NCBI GenBank assembly: GCA_951799405.1
Contig: OX637334.1
Location: 13,454,001 to 13,518,000, forward strand
Direction of reading: 5' to 3'
Origin: Agapetus fuscipes
Lineage: Eukaryota > Arthropoda > Insecta > Trichoptera > Glossosomatidae
DNA: 64,000 nt
Shown here: in pieces, positions 1 to 10,800 of the stretch
How the letters are laid out: each line of letters starts with the position of its first letter
Numbering within the stretch: the first letter of the stretch is position 1
Translations under genes and position numbers: made by a program
The notes under the pieces: model-generated
Database searches by the model: none
Told to the model about the DNA's origin: nothing
What the model saw: only the letters and a program-made list of their open reading frames with translations

Positions 1-1750
1 TTTTTCGTTTTATCATCAGGTGCAAGAACAAATAATGCAGATGGTGAACATGCCACATATAATTGACCATGGGAAAAACATGGATTTTCTAGATTCAGAC
101 CACAAACTTTTAAGGATTGGCCTTGTGATTTGTTGATGGTCATGGCGAATGCAAGACAGATCGGAAATTGAAGTCGTTTAAACTCAAACGGCATGTCAGT
201 TGGAATCATCGGGATCCTTGGAATGAGAACTTCCTCACCTTCGAATTTTCCCTCAAGTATCGTCGTGTGAATCACATTTTTCATCAATTTCCTTACCACC
301 AATCGAAATGAAATCAATCCGCTCGATTCGTCGACAGGTACTCGACCATTACCGATAGTCAGTAATTGCTCAGAGAAATCTTCAGCAGATGTATCGTTCA
401 GCAATGCAACTCTCATGGTTGTTGACAGCTGAAGTTTTCTTGGAATTACTGGCAGTGTTTGGCGGAAATCTCCAGACAGTAAAATTATTGCGCCCCCAAA
501 ACATCTAGAGTTATTGCGTAGATCTTTCAATGTTCGGTAAAGTGCTTCCAATGCACGTTTATGCGCCATTGTGCATTCGTCCCAGATGATGATTTTCTAT
601 GCTGATAAAACTTTGGCCATTGCGGAGTGTTTTGCAATATTACATGTTGGTTCTTCAATAGTTTGAAAATTTAACGGTAATTTTAATGCTGAATGAGCCG
701 TACGGCATCCTTCTAACAATGTGGCTGCTATTCCAGAGAAAGCAACTGCAACCGCAATGCTGGATCTCGCACGAATAGTGGCTAAAATTACTGACATGAG
801 GATTGTCTTACCAGTTCCACCAGGGGCATCCAGGAAATATAAACCACCATATTCATCATCAATTGCCTTCATCAATGTATCATAAACTTCCTTTTGTTGT
901 TGATTTGACAGGGGTACATTTGTTTGAACTATTAAATATAATTCCTGGTGATCATATTCTCTTTCCCGTTCAAATTCTCGATTAAATGCGTCATTTATTT
1001 TACAATTTAGCGCTTTCATTCCTAATCTGACTAATAAATTACCGCACATGAGGTAACACATGTCTTTGGTCAAGATCAAAGCCTGATTATGTATCTCCTC
1101 ATTCATTTGAAGGTCGGGATTTCTTGAACTAATTTGATGTAAAATGTCTTCCGACATATTATCCTTGTCTTTGTGCCACCGCCACGGTTAGATGGGCTCG
1201 ATGGAAACCATGTTGAAATGATGATAGCAAATAATGTGCGTATCTGACTTGAATATGCAGAAATAATTGCATCAACGATTGTCGTCTCCCAATGGGTATG
1301 CACATGCAGCACGATATGTTGGGAATACTGTAGCATTAACAGTCCGAAGTGAATCAAATGACGTTGGCCCACGCACATTTACCAGCAACAACCGCAAATA
1401 GAAACATTCATCATTCTTTGGATGAACTGTATGTATACGACCAAGAGCATCAGTAGAACGCGCATCTGGATAACCAAGAACCGCATTGCCTTGCTTGCGT
1501 CTTAGAAAATTCTTCAATGAAGCATTCCAAGTATAATAACGTGGCATTTCCGAGTAAAGCAAAGTTTATGCAAACGGATCTCTTTGGCAGATAAATTTTG
1601 GCAAAAAAACTGGTCAATGTTGTCGTTGGAGGTGTTTCAGCACGTTGAACAACATTCGAAGCCGTGAAAAAATACTCTTTGACCATTCTCCAGATGCACC
1701 GCCAAATGCACAACAGGAGGATGACGTTCATGAATAGGGAATGCGAATAT
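1..1750 (-). pseudogene. Helitron Rep/Pif1-type helicase remnant
   Basis: Degenerate coding sequence of the Helitron protein, which in intact elements carries a replication initiator and a Pif1-like helicase. Read from 1750 leftward it contains the linker region ([33 protein letters not shown]), then the helicase Walker [10 protein letters not shown] near 807-832, a Walker B-like IIWDECTMAH near 560-600, LLSGDFRQTLPVIPR, and the late helicase motif [13 protein letters not shown] near 100-150. It is broken by frameshifts near 1280 and 1150 and by a stop at about 597. The Rep domain is not present in the window. It cannot encode a working protein as read. Confidence 0.9.
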
Positions 1751-1754
1751 AATA

Positions 1755-2768
1755 TGAAGGGTACAGGGGAAAAAGGATCACTGTCAAAAGTAAATCATTG
1801 TGAGAAAAAGGAAAAAACATTATTTACTTTGTATAACTGTTTATGAAACAACTTACTATAGTAGCAATTAAAACTATTTTTTATAGCTTATTTAATAATT
1901 TGGTTTTGAATTCTTAATTATTTATTTTCTTTGAGTAACCATAACAATAAAGAATATTTAGAAAATATTACTTGCAACAAGGATCATAGTCAATTGACAT
2001 TGATCTTTTTTCTAATTTTAGTATTCATTTATTTTAATTGTAACACTATTTACTCAAAATATTCTAGTAATAAGTAATAAAAATATTATAATTATTGACA
2101 AATTTAAAAGCTAATATTTAAATTAGCCTAATAAGAAACAAGGTAAAAAAGATCAAAGTAATTGACTATGATCTTTTTTACTTGTTTATTTCTAAAGCTA
2201 ATGTCTAAAGTATGAAGTATAAGTACATGTTTAATATTACTTTTTGGCTAACTGTGCATAAAAATGTTGTGCTTCAGGCTTGCAAAACTTTTTTCAAAAC
2301 ATTGGAGGTTGTCATACTTTTCTTTTGATATTTTTATTGGATTTGAATAAAGATTTTGGATGCTCTCCATATCAGGCACTACAGGTTGTCCACGTTTTAC
2401 ACATACGTATGAGTCATACCTGCCACTATACTGATCTGACTTTATTAAAATTTGATTTGGTGTTATTTTGTTTACCAGGTGACGCATGAAAATGAAATGA
2501 ATCTGTGAACTGACTGACAGCCGGCTGTCAAAATGAAAAAAAAGATCAATGTCCATAGACAATGATCTTTCTTTCTGCAACAAGGGTGACATTGATCTTT
2601 TTATGATACAGTCATACAATCTATTTTTGAGTCTGTTGTAGACTATGATCGTTTTAAGCGTTTTTCGGAAATCTAGACAAGAAGCTACCTTTATTTTGCA
2701 CTAGATGGCATTGTTAGTTTTTTTTTGCTGAAAAATTGACAATGATCCTTTTTCCCCTGTACCCTTCA
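1755..2768. mobile_element. TA-flanked TIR transposon, 1.0 kb, inserted in Helitron 1
   Basis: Terminal inverted repeats of about 33 bp start TGAAGGGTACAGGGGAAAAA at 1755 and end with the reverse complement at 2768, flanked by TA on both sides. The site is empty in Helitron 2 (around 14430-14440). A TIR-internal motif like AAAAAGATCAATG/TGATCTTTTTT recurs inside in both orientations (about 1998, 2144, 2168, 2537, 2565, 2590, 2738). It contains a fragment of an uncharacterised transposon protein on the minus strand. Confidence 0.85.
2248..2619 (-). pseudogene. fragment of transposon-encoded protein (DUF7869-like C-terminus)
   Basis: The frame contains SGRYDSYVCVKRGQPVVP and LYSNPIKISKEKYDNLQ. 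This matches the C-terminal pattern of the protein remnant at 53547-55110 (KRRLAVRKKKYYDLVKLC). Arthropod proteins of this type are often annotated with DUF7869; that name is my recollection and was not searched. The upstream two thirds of the protein are absent, so it is a decayed fragment. The open frame probably runs beyond the real homology at both ends. Confidence 0.5.
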
Positions 2769-2799
2769 TATGCTTTTATATTTCACTTTTATATTTCCG

Positions 2800-3274
2800 G
2801 TTCGTAGTCCGTAGTCCAGTGGTTAACACATTGGACTCGTGAATGGAAGGTTGTAGGTTCAAATCCCGGCGGAGCACAAAAATATATACCATTTATATTT
2901 TCATATATGCTCTTAGCTGGATTTTAAAATTCATATATCTTTACCAAAGACCAGTCACCAAAGGTCCATCCAGCCTTGCAGCAACTGGGTCTTGCTTGAG
3001 AATTGACGCTTTCTACAGCGACGACCACTCTCTCAGAGGGCTCATGAGGTAAATAACAAAAATAGCGCCGAATAAATAATCCTCATATATATATAGGGTT
3101 CATCAAGCCTGTACAAAAAAATGGATCTTGCTTGAGAATTTGCGCTTTGTAGCGACGACTACCAGGCTTGTAGCAACACCTCTGTGGCACCTTTCTTGGG
3201 TGATATAGACCCCCAAGCCTTTCAGGAGTTGGGGAGTCTCCCGAAAAAGGTTCCCTTAAAAAAAAAAAAAAAAT
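2800..3274 (+). repeat. tRNA-derived dimeric SINE (family C) with poly-A tail
   Basis: It begins with a tRNA-like head (GTCCGTAGTCCAGTGG as A box, GGTTCAAATCCC as B box). A monomer body to about 3065 is followed by a related second body (3065-3250) and a run of A at about 3259-3274. The same dimer, also next to an RTE fragment, lies inverted at 13932-14405 inside Helitron 2. Confidence 0.8.
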
Positions 3275-3307
3275 TCACCATTCAATGGATTTTTCATTTT
3301 GATGGTC

Positions 3308-3900
3308 CATAGTGTTGAAATGGACTTTCTAAGAAGTATGATGTGGAAAACACGGAGTGACAGGGGGAGGAATGATTTTGTTGGGAAGAATGTGGTGCAA
3401 GAGAAAGTGTGAAAGTGAAGATTAAAAGAAGTTTGTTAAGATGGTTTGGGCATTGGAGAGAATGAATGAGGAAAGACTGACGAAGAAAGTATATGTTGGT
3501 AGAATAGATGGATGTCGTGGTAGAGGAAGACTGAGAAGGTATGGATGGACCAAATATCCGAAATTGCGAATGAATGGAATATCCAGAGTCATAATAAAAG
3601 AAGAGCCTGTATGAAGAAGGTCTCTGGAAGAACTCTGGAGGAAATGAAAGAAGTATGTAAGGACAAAAAGAAATGGCGGTTGATAATGTTGGCGGCTAGG
3701 GTTTATTAAAGTGAAATTTGTTTTATGTTTTAGTTTTTAGATGTCCTTATATATTATTATTTATTGATTTAAAAAAATGAAATTTGTCCTGTATGTTCCT
3801 TGAGTTATAGGTTGGTATGCGGCTGACAAATGTAATATTCATTTGTTCATTTGAGGTTTGGATTTTATTTGTAAGTACGCATTCAGCATTTGTGCTATAA
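3308..3900 (+). mobile_element. 5'-truncated RTE-like LINE fragment (subfamily A1)
   Basis: The end of the reverse transcriptase ORF (frame containing [28 protein letters not shown]) carries frameshifts. It is followed by the 3' UTR (gggtttattaaagtg) and a partial copy of the conserved 3' block (CCTTGAGTTATAGGTTGG at about 3797). It is the same insertion, in the same place, as in Helitron 2 (13150-13905). Confidence 0.8.
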
Positions 3901-4423
3901 AGTCATGTGCAGTCCACTGTACAATTTATTTTATTTATACCTACCACGTTTTCTGTCACTTAAAAAAAAGTATTAAAAAAAGTATAAAAAGGATATAAAA
4001 AGTATCCTTTGTCCTTCTCCTGGTTCTAAGCTACCTCCCTACCAATTTTCAGCCAAATCAGTTCAGCCATTCTTGAGTTATGGATAGTGTAACTAACACG
4101 ACTTTGTTTTATATATATAGATGTAAGTACCAAGGCCATGTGTAAGTACTTTCTATAATGTATCCATATCCTTCAAATGAAAAAGGTAAACCAAATTATA
4201 AAAATGCTTAACATAATTTATATTCAGTAGTAATAATAAAAACACAAATCGACAAAAGAATATTTATGATTTTCCTGATTTTGACATTCCTCGCGGCTTA
4301 GTGTGTGTCAATGTGTGCGTGTCCGCACACTCTAGGTCACGGCACAGCTTAGGTAGTACGCGAAATCGCATGGGCAAATTTGGAAGATGCAGTCTTAAGC
4401 CTTATTCAGGTTAATATGGTTAT

Positions 4424-4665
4424 TTGACTTATAAGTTGGTATGAGGCTGACCACCCATACTGTAAAAAATGGTTCACTTTGCCAATGTCACCCCTGCTTC
4501 AGGGAAGGTCGGAAAAAGCTGCAGGGTTTATGTTCATTTGAGGTTTGGATTTAATTTGTAAGTACACATTCAGAATTTGTAAGCGCGAACTACACGTGCC
4601 TGTTGGCATGCATTTGATATGAGCTTTAAATGTTCATATATCTTTGAAATTTAGATTATCAATAG
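4424..4665 (+). repeat. RTE-A1 3' UTR copy
   Basis: A 240-bp copy of the conserved 3' block: TTGACTTATAAGTTGG, then GGCTGACCACCC, TGGTTCACTTTGCCAATG, and the end TTTAGATTATC. It lies in GUF1 intron 8, just downstream of exon 8 on the minus strand. 4122-4423 holds nothing else I recognise. Confidence 0.85.
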
Positions 4666-4759
4666 ATTATAGGACTTTCGCCTTTAACAGACACCTCCTT
4701 CCTCGAATTAGTCTGTTATTTTGAGGTTTTAATGTATATTTGTAATTGTTTTGACATAC

Positions 4760-4858
4760 CCTGGCTAAGGCACTCTCATGGAAGCCATCGTCTTCATAGT
4801 CAAAGCTGGCATAGCCAGAGGAGATGCTCTTCAGGGTGTCATGGAAGTCGTGGACTAC
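4760..4858 (-). CDS. GUF1: GUF1 exon 8 (last exon in window)
   Basis: Encodes 33 residues, [20 protein letters not shown] and then [13 protein letters not shown], the LepA domain with SGYASFDYE. The acceptor is AATTTCAG and the donor GTATGT. The next exon should begin with the VLLNG-type segment and is not found between 1 and 4759. Confidence 0.93.
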
Positions 4859-7800
4859 CTGAAATTTCACATAACACAATTTCATTAACTTATTTCATGT
4901 CAGTTGTTCTCCCATGAATCACTGTAAGAAAGCAAGTTTTCAAGTTACTGCAGCAGTCAATAGTGGCATGTATGTGAAACAATATATTTAATACATTTGT
5001 CTGTTTTCCAATACATTAAAATGGCTGGAAATTAAAGAAAACTCCCTTAGATCACTGTAATTCAGCTGGGCTGGAAGTCTTATCATCACGGTACTTCTTA
5101 CCTACCCAATATTTGTAATATTTGTATGAAGACTAATCAGCTGTTCACTTGCAGCCGGAGCTATTTCTATACTCTTAACAGGCCGAAACTTAAATACTTA
5201 ATTTTTTTTTAATCCAGCTGGAGGAGGAGACCCTATTTTATATCAACATCTATTCTGAATTTTTGGACACCCTGAAGTTTATATTTTAATTTTACCTGGA
5301 TTTGGTATTATTTCCCATGTAATATAAGAAAGAGGAAAACGAAAAACTTTTGGAACTTTATGAACTTTAATTTAAATTTAAATTTAATTTAAAAACTTAA
5401 GGAATAATTTATGCTATATACAGGTCTTCATACAAATATTGGTGATAGGTAAGGATTACCGTGGTGATGAGACTTCCAGCCCAGGCCTTCTTAATGTCAC
5501 CTGAGAATGGTTGACGACACTGTAGTTATTTTACCTCACACAGGGGCAGCCGGAACTGCAGCATCATGTTGTCATCGTCCATGGGGAAGGATGGGAGCGC
5601 TATTCCTCTTCTCTCTATGCATAGCCCCGTCACGGGACCTAGGTACTTCAGGGGGGTTATCACTGTTCCTACAATGTACATATATGTTTATACAATTCAC
5701 AGTTCTGAATTTATGAGCTCGATATCCAAGAATATTTAACATCCTCTACTTTTGAATAAGAGTTTTAGGCTTACACGACCGGCTGAGCATGCTGGAGTGG
5801 AGTTTTCCGGGATCTGTTGCCGTGGTCTGTGGGAGCTGGAGCTTCCGGACGTTTCGCCCATTTCTACGATGGGCTTCTTCAGCGTGAAGTATGATGATGA
5901 AGATGATCTTGATGAAAACTTTGATGCAAGTGTGTGCACACTGAGGGTTTATATGTGCAAACTAAACACACTTTGAATGCGAGTTTGTTAATTCAGCAGC
6001 GACATCTGTGTATTTTCGCATTTGAAACTATGGGGTCTAAGAGCAAACCTTCTTGCTTCTACAGCATGTGTTTGTCGTTTTAATGCAATTGCAATTCATA
6101 GATGGTGCTTTTAAGACGAAAAACACATGCTGTAGAAGCAAGATGGTTTGCTCATGGACCCCATAGTTTCACATGCGAAAATACACAGATGTCGCTGCTG
6201 AATTAACAAAATCGCATTCAAAGTGTGTTTAGTTTGCACATATAAACCCTCAGTGTGCACACACTTGCATCAAAGTTTTCATCAAGATCATCTTCATCAT
6301 CATACTTCACGCTGAAAAAGCCCATCGTAGAAATGGGCGAAACGTCCGGAAGCTCCAGCTCCCACAGACCACGGCAACAGATCCCGGAAAACATCACTCC
6401 AGCATCCTCTACTTTTGCTAGAATGATCTAGCTTCAAGATTTGAAGAATGAGCTTTCCAGTTGGTTAGTTTAACTGTAGAGAACACCATTCCTATTTGTC
6501 TGAGGGAGCTTGCTTGATAATGGATGTTTTAAAATGCCTAAAGACTCACTTCTTTGCACAATAATACAGACAAGCATCTTGGAAAACACACAATGTTATA
6601 AAAGGTGTTAACATCATATCATTATGATACGTGTCCTCAACTCTATTTCATGCATATTACAAACAGGTATAGGGGCTTTCAATAATGACTACCGAACTTT
6701 GACAGTTGATAGCGGCCATATTTTTTAATCTGTCAAATTGGTCGTCATTTATTCAGTCTGTTTTGCTAAATCACCATGGATAAATAAAGAATTCAGCGAC
6801 ATCAGCAAATGATAAAATTGTTTTATTGAAATTGAAATGTGTGCGCTTCAGCTATTTTACGGTCCCCATTGGCGAGGCCCATTTCTGAATGAATACGTAT
6901 GTCAGCAAACAATATTATCGAATTTGAGACAATCTCAATCTACATGAGAGACAACCCAGAACATTCAATGCATTCTGAAAGGGCTACTGTTTGGTTTGGA
7001 TTTTGGCTTTCGGCATTATCGGTCCATATTTCTTTGAGAACGACTTTGGCCAGACCATCACCGTCAACATCAAGTGCTATAGGTAGATGGTTACCAACTT
7101 ATTTTGGCCTGACTTTAACAATATGGACACCAATGGCATGCGGTTTCAACAAGTCGGCCCTACGCGCTATAAAAATAATATATGCTCTCTGTGAAATCAG
7201 AAATTTGTGAGAAAATATTTTATCTTCTCTATTTTAGGAACAAAATCTTAATAATAATAGAAGGCTGATTTATTTATTTGGTGAGCGCTGTTTTTGTTTG
7301 AATTACACCTCAAGAGCCCTCTGCTAGCTTGGTCGTTGATATAGAATGCGCCATTTCTCAAGCAAGACCAAGTTGGTGTAAGGCTGGATGGACCTATGGT
7401 GACCGGTCTTTGGTAAAGGCAGATTAATTTTTCAACCCAGCGAAGAACACATCTATTTTTTTTTTTTTCGTGCTCCGCCGGGATTCAAATCGCTGCTTTC
7501 CAATCACAAATCCGAAACGTTAACCACCAGACTACAGCTTATGCCACATGGGACATCCTGCGCGAGCCATTTGAGGGCATGATCAATTCCTTGACTTATA
7601 GTTGGTATGAGGCTGACCACCCATACAGTAAAAAATGGGTCACTTTGCCAATGTCACCCCTGTGTCAGGGAAGGTTGGCAAAAGTTGCAGAGTCATCTCA
7701 CGTGGAGATGTGTGAACTGGCCACCAAGATCGTGCAATTTGACCCGTGTTGATTCTTTCTTATTGGGTTTTGTTAAGTTGCAGGTAGTTGTTGTAAGTTG

Positions 7801-10800
7801 CTCTATGTAAATAAGCCACAAACGCCAACATTCCTCAAAGTCAACATCGCACTTACCATAGTTCAAGTTCAGCCTGATTTATGCGCCAGAGTCATGGAAA
7901 ATTGGACATTTTGGATACGTGACATTTGGATAATCAAATTTGAAATAGAATCGAAAGATTTAAGCGCGTATGTAAGCAACCTAAATAAACCCTATCGGAA
8001 GATTTATAGCGAAAAATAAGAGTCAACTGACCTATGACGAATGGCTCATAGTACTCCACTATGTGCTGCTGGTCGGGGAGGTTACAGGGATTAGTGATCA
8101 ACATCACGTCTCCCTGATTAGCCTTGATGAGCTTGTTGCCTTTTATTCTGGAAAATAATAAAGATATTCTCCTAGATCTGACACCATGACATTCTTGTGA
8201 TGCGGTCAATTGTTTCTTTCTTTCTTTCTTCTTTCTTTTATAAGTGAATCCATATTGATTGTCGTTCGTAAAATTTTAGAAGGTACTTATATATTAATAG
8301 ATAATTAATCACATCTGATATTACTAACTAACTGCCTAAATGACGATTATTATAGAATTCTGTAAGATTTAAATGTTTTTTAAAAAATGACTCTAATTTA
8401 TTAATTAATTATATCATAATGTACAATTTAGAACGATTTGTCAATTTATTATATTTTATTTTAATAATTTGTTTTTACCTATTTGACCACACCTAATTGA
8501 CATTCTTACCTAACTGACAAATTTATTAAAAACTTTTATTATAATTCCTACCTGATGATGACTAGCTAAGTCGAAAAATTTCGTTATTTTGTAATTTAAA
8601 TTTAAATATATTGTATGTGAAAATAAAAACAGTGTTTATATATAAAAAAAATGTGTTTTTTTTAAAAACAAATCAATTAAGAGGGTATTACTTGACTTTG
8701 TAAGGCACAGAGGGGGCAGTGAGCACGGCCTCTGCCTTGTGCTCCTGCAACAGTCTCTGTGTGAAGACCTCCAGGTGCAGCAGGCCCAGGAACCCCATCC
8801 TCCAGCCCTGGCCCAGGGCGGCACTGCAACATAAACCATGGAGTCAGCACAAAGTTACAATCTTCAAACGACTATACTATGTAATAACAAACATGTTGTA
8901 CAAGTAAAATAACATTAGTGACCTTGATTCAATGGCCATGGTGACAGCTGAGTCATTCATGGCCAGCTTCTCTAATGCACTTTGCAGGTACTGGTGCTGC
9001 GACTGGTCCTCTGGAAACACGCCTGCATACACCATGTGCTTGGGCTTGGTCACCACAGTCTGCTTCTCAGAAGGATAGAAAGGGATGGAGGAAGAGAGCA
9101 ACGTCTCTCCCACAGCTCCTCCTCCTTTAGGTCCACAACCCACAGCCGCTACCTGCCCGGACACCACCGAGTCTACAGCTTGTTCGCTGGGAGTCAAGAT
9201 AGACAAGTATTTTACGGTGAGGCCCTTAGGGGAACTCTGCCATCTAACTGCATCTCCCAACTTTAAGCAACCAGATTTAATATAGGATATACACAGCACG
9301 CCTCTGTACTTATCGTACCAACTATCAAAAACTAAAGCATTTAATGGTTCATGTTTCAGATCAGGCGGGGGAGGAATTCTCTCCACTATTGCATTCAGCA
9401 ACTCCTTCACTCCCCAGCCTTTCTTTGCTGAGACTTGCAGCACAGTTTCAGGATTAATTTTGAATAGAGCTTCTAGCTGTTTCTTGGCTCTGTGTGGATC
9501 CGCCCTGGGCAGGTCTATCTTGTTGAGCGTGGGTATGATGGTGAGCTTGTTCTTCTTGGCGAGAGAGTGCACGGCGACTGTCTGAGCTTGCGGACCTTCA
9601 GCTGCATCCACCAGCAATATGGCGCCCTGGCAGGCTTGCACAGAGCGCACTACCTAAAAATTAAAAGTATTAAAAAATGTAATGAGATGGTTCGTGGGTG
9701 GGTGATGTGGGGGTCTTTAATTGATACTAAAAATAAAGATCATTCTCGAAACATGGAGAATCACTACTTGCTAGATTTTGCCTGAACATTGGATTCAACC
9801 AAATACAAATTATTATCAAACACAAATTATAAACCTAAGCGTCTTCTCACATCTAGAGAGACTTATAACATTAACACAACATCCAGTGTACTCGCAACAA
9901 TATAATATTTTTTTTTAAGAAAGTATTTTTTTATTCTTAATAAAAGAAAAATTGAGTACTTCAATTAATTTACTCTTACGGCGATGCGCCCCTGGGTCCA
10001 AATAGAGATCTGGATATCCTAGTTCTAGAAGTACGCAAACCTCTCTAGCTATCTCTTTTTGTTTCGAGTCAAATAAATGAGAAAAACAACATCGTCTCCG
10101 AAAAGAGTATGGTGTGCTATGTCATAAACTCAATAAAATATCTGAGCATAAAAACATTTTGCTTTAGCATTTGAAAAAAATATTGTGTTGTATCATAAGA
10201 CGCCTTTTATGTTTACAAATATCCTTTTGCTAGTTTATCTATATTCTTTGAGCTCAACATTAATTGATATAAAACGCTCTATCATTAAATATCAATGGTT
10301 TTACCTCATTAGAGAAGTCCACATGGCCTGGAGTGTCTATGAGGTTGAGCAGATACCTCTCTCCCTTATACATGTAGTTGAGAGACGCAGTGACCGCCTT
10401 CACTGTTATCCCCCGCTCCCTCTCCACCTGAGTGAAGCAAACCACAAAACAATGGAATATTTTAAATTTGGGGAATTTTTATAATAATAATAATACGTGT
10501 TTATTCCAGCTTGGTCATGTGGAAGGTGCAATACATGACCAACCATAAAAAAAATAATACATCAATAGAAAAAGTACATAGAAAGATACAAAAATGCAGA
10601 AATATGAAAAATGTGTGATGAAATATATGAGAAAAAACAAAATATATAGTTAAACATTTCATGATTGTGACATTTGGCTGGGCTACAGACAGTACAGAGC
10701 GTTATAGCCCAGATGCAACTAAGCTAAACATTTAGTGTAACTTCTTGTCCCGTTCTCCCCAAAGGAGTCACATGTGGCGATTGAACCTATTTCATTTTCA

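Larger units (their letters stand above)
1..4121 (-). mobile_element. Helitron 1, 5' end at 4121, runs off left edge
   Basis: Rolling-circle transposon read on the minus strand. Its 5' terminus is at 4121, where the minus strand reads A then TCTATATATATAAAAC, the TC start with a 5' A expected of Helitrons. The next 160 bases (3961-4121) match the 5' end of the second Helitron at 12534. Helicase coding remains occupy 1-1750. Between them lie a dimeric SINE (2800-3274), an RTE fragment (3308-3900) and a TIR element (1755-2768). The N-terminal coding region seen in Helitron 2 is missing here. The 3' end lies outside the window. Confidence 0.85.
5740..6417. mobile_element. long foldback, probable Penelope-like element remnant
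   Basis: Two inverted arms (5792-6085 and 6107-6402, about 295 bp each and nearly identical) surround a 21-bp loop, with a 37-bp tail at 5755-5791. The unit is bounded by a 15-bp direct repeat CATCCTCTACTTTTG at 5740-5754 and 6403-6417. Each arm carries a hammerhead-like motif. Inverted terminal units, 10-15 bp target duplications and hammerhead motifs are known of Penelope-like retroelements. No reverse transcriptase or GIY-YIG sequence is present. It lies in GUF1 intron 6, so the pre-mRNA should form a long hairpin. Confidence 0.65.
6690..7990 (+). pseudogene. mariner-like transposase remnant, interrupted by SINE and RTE tail
   Basis: Pieces of a mariner (IS630/Tc1 superfamily) transposase appear in shifting frames. 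Near 6985-7160 are [36 protein letters not shown] and RFQQ. After the inserted SINE (7258-7547) and RTE tail (7592-7696), 7690-7930 gives [20 protein letters not shown] and [13 protein letters not shown], the usual mariner C-terminal motifs. Multiple frameshifts make it inactive. The terminal repeats could not be fixed. Confidence 0.75.

Noticed and set aside
1..4759. Remaining GUF1 C-terminal exons
   Set aside because: Scanned for the expected LepA C-terminal motifs on the minus strand; only transposon sequence found, so they must lie outside the window.
5752..5976. Plus- and minus-strand ORFs of about 70 codons
   Set aside because: They lie in the arms of the foldback, are mirrored at 6115-6402 and have no protein signature.
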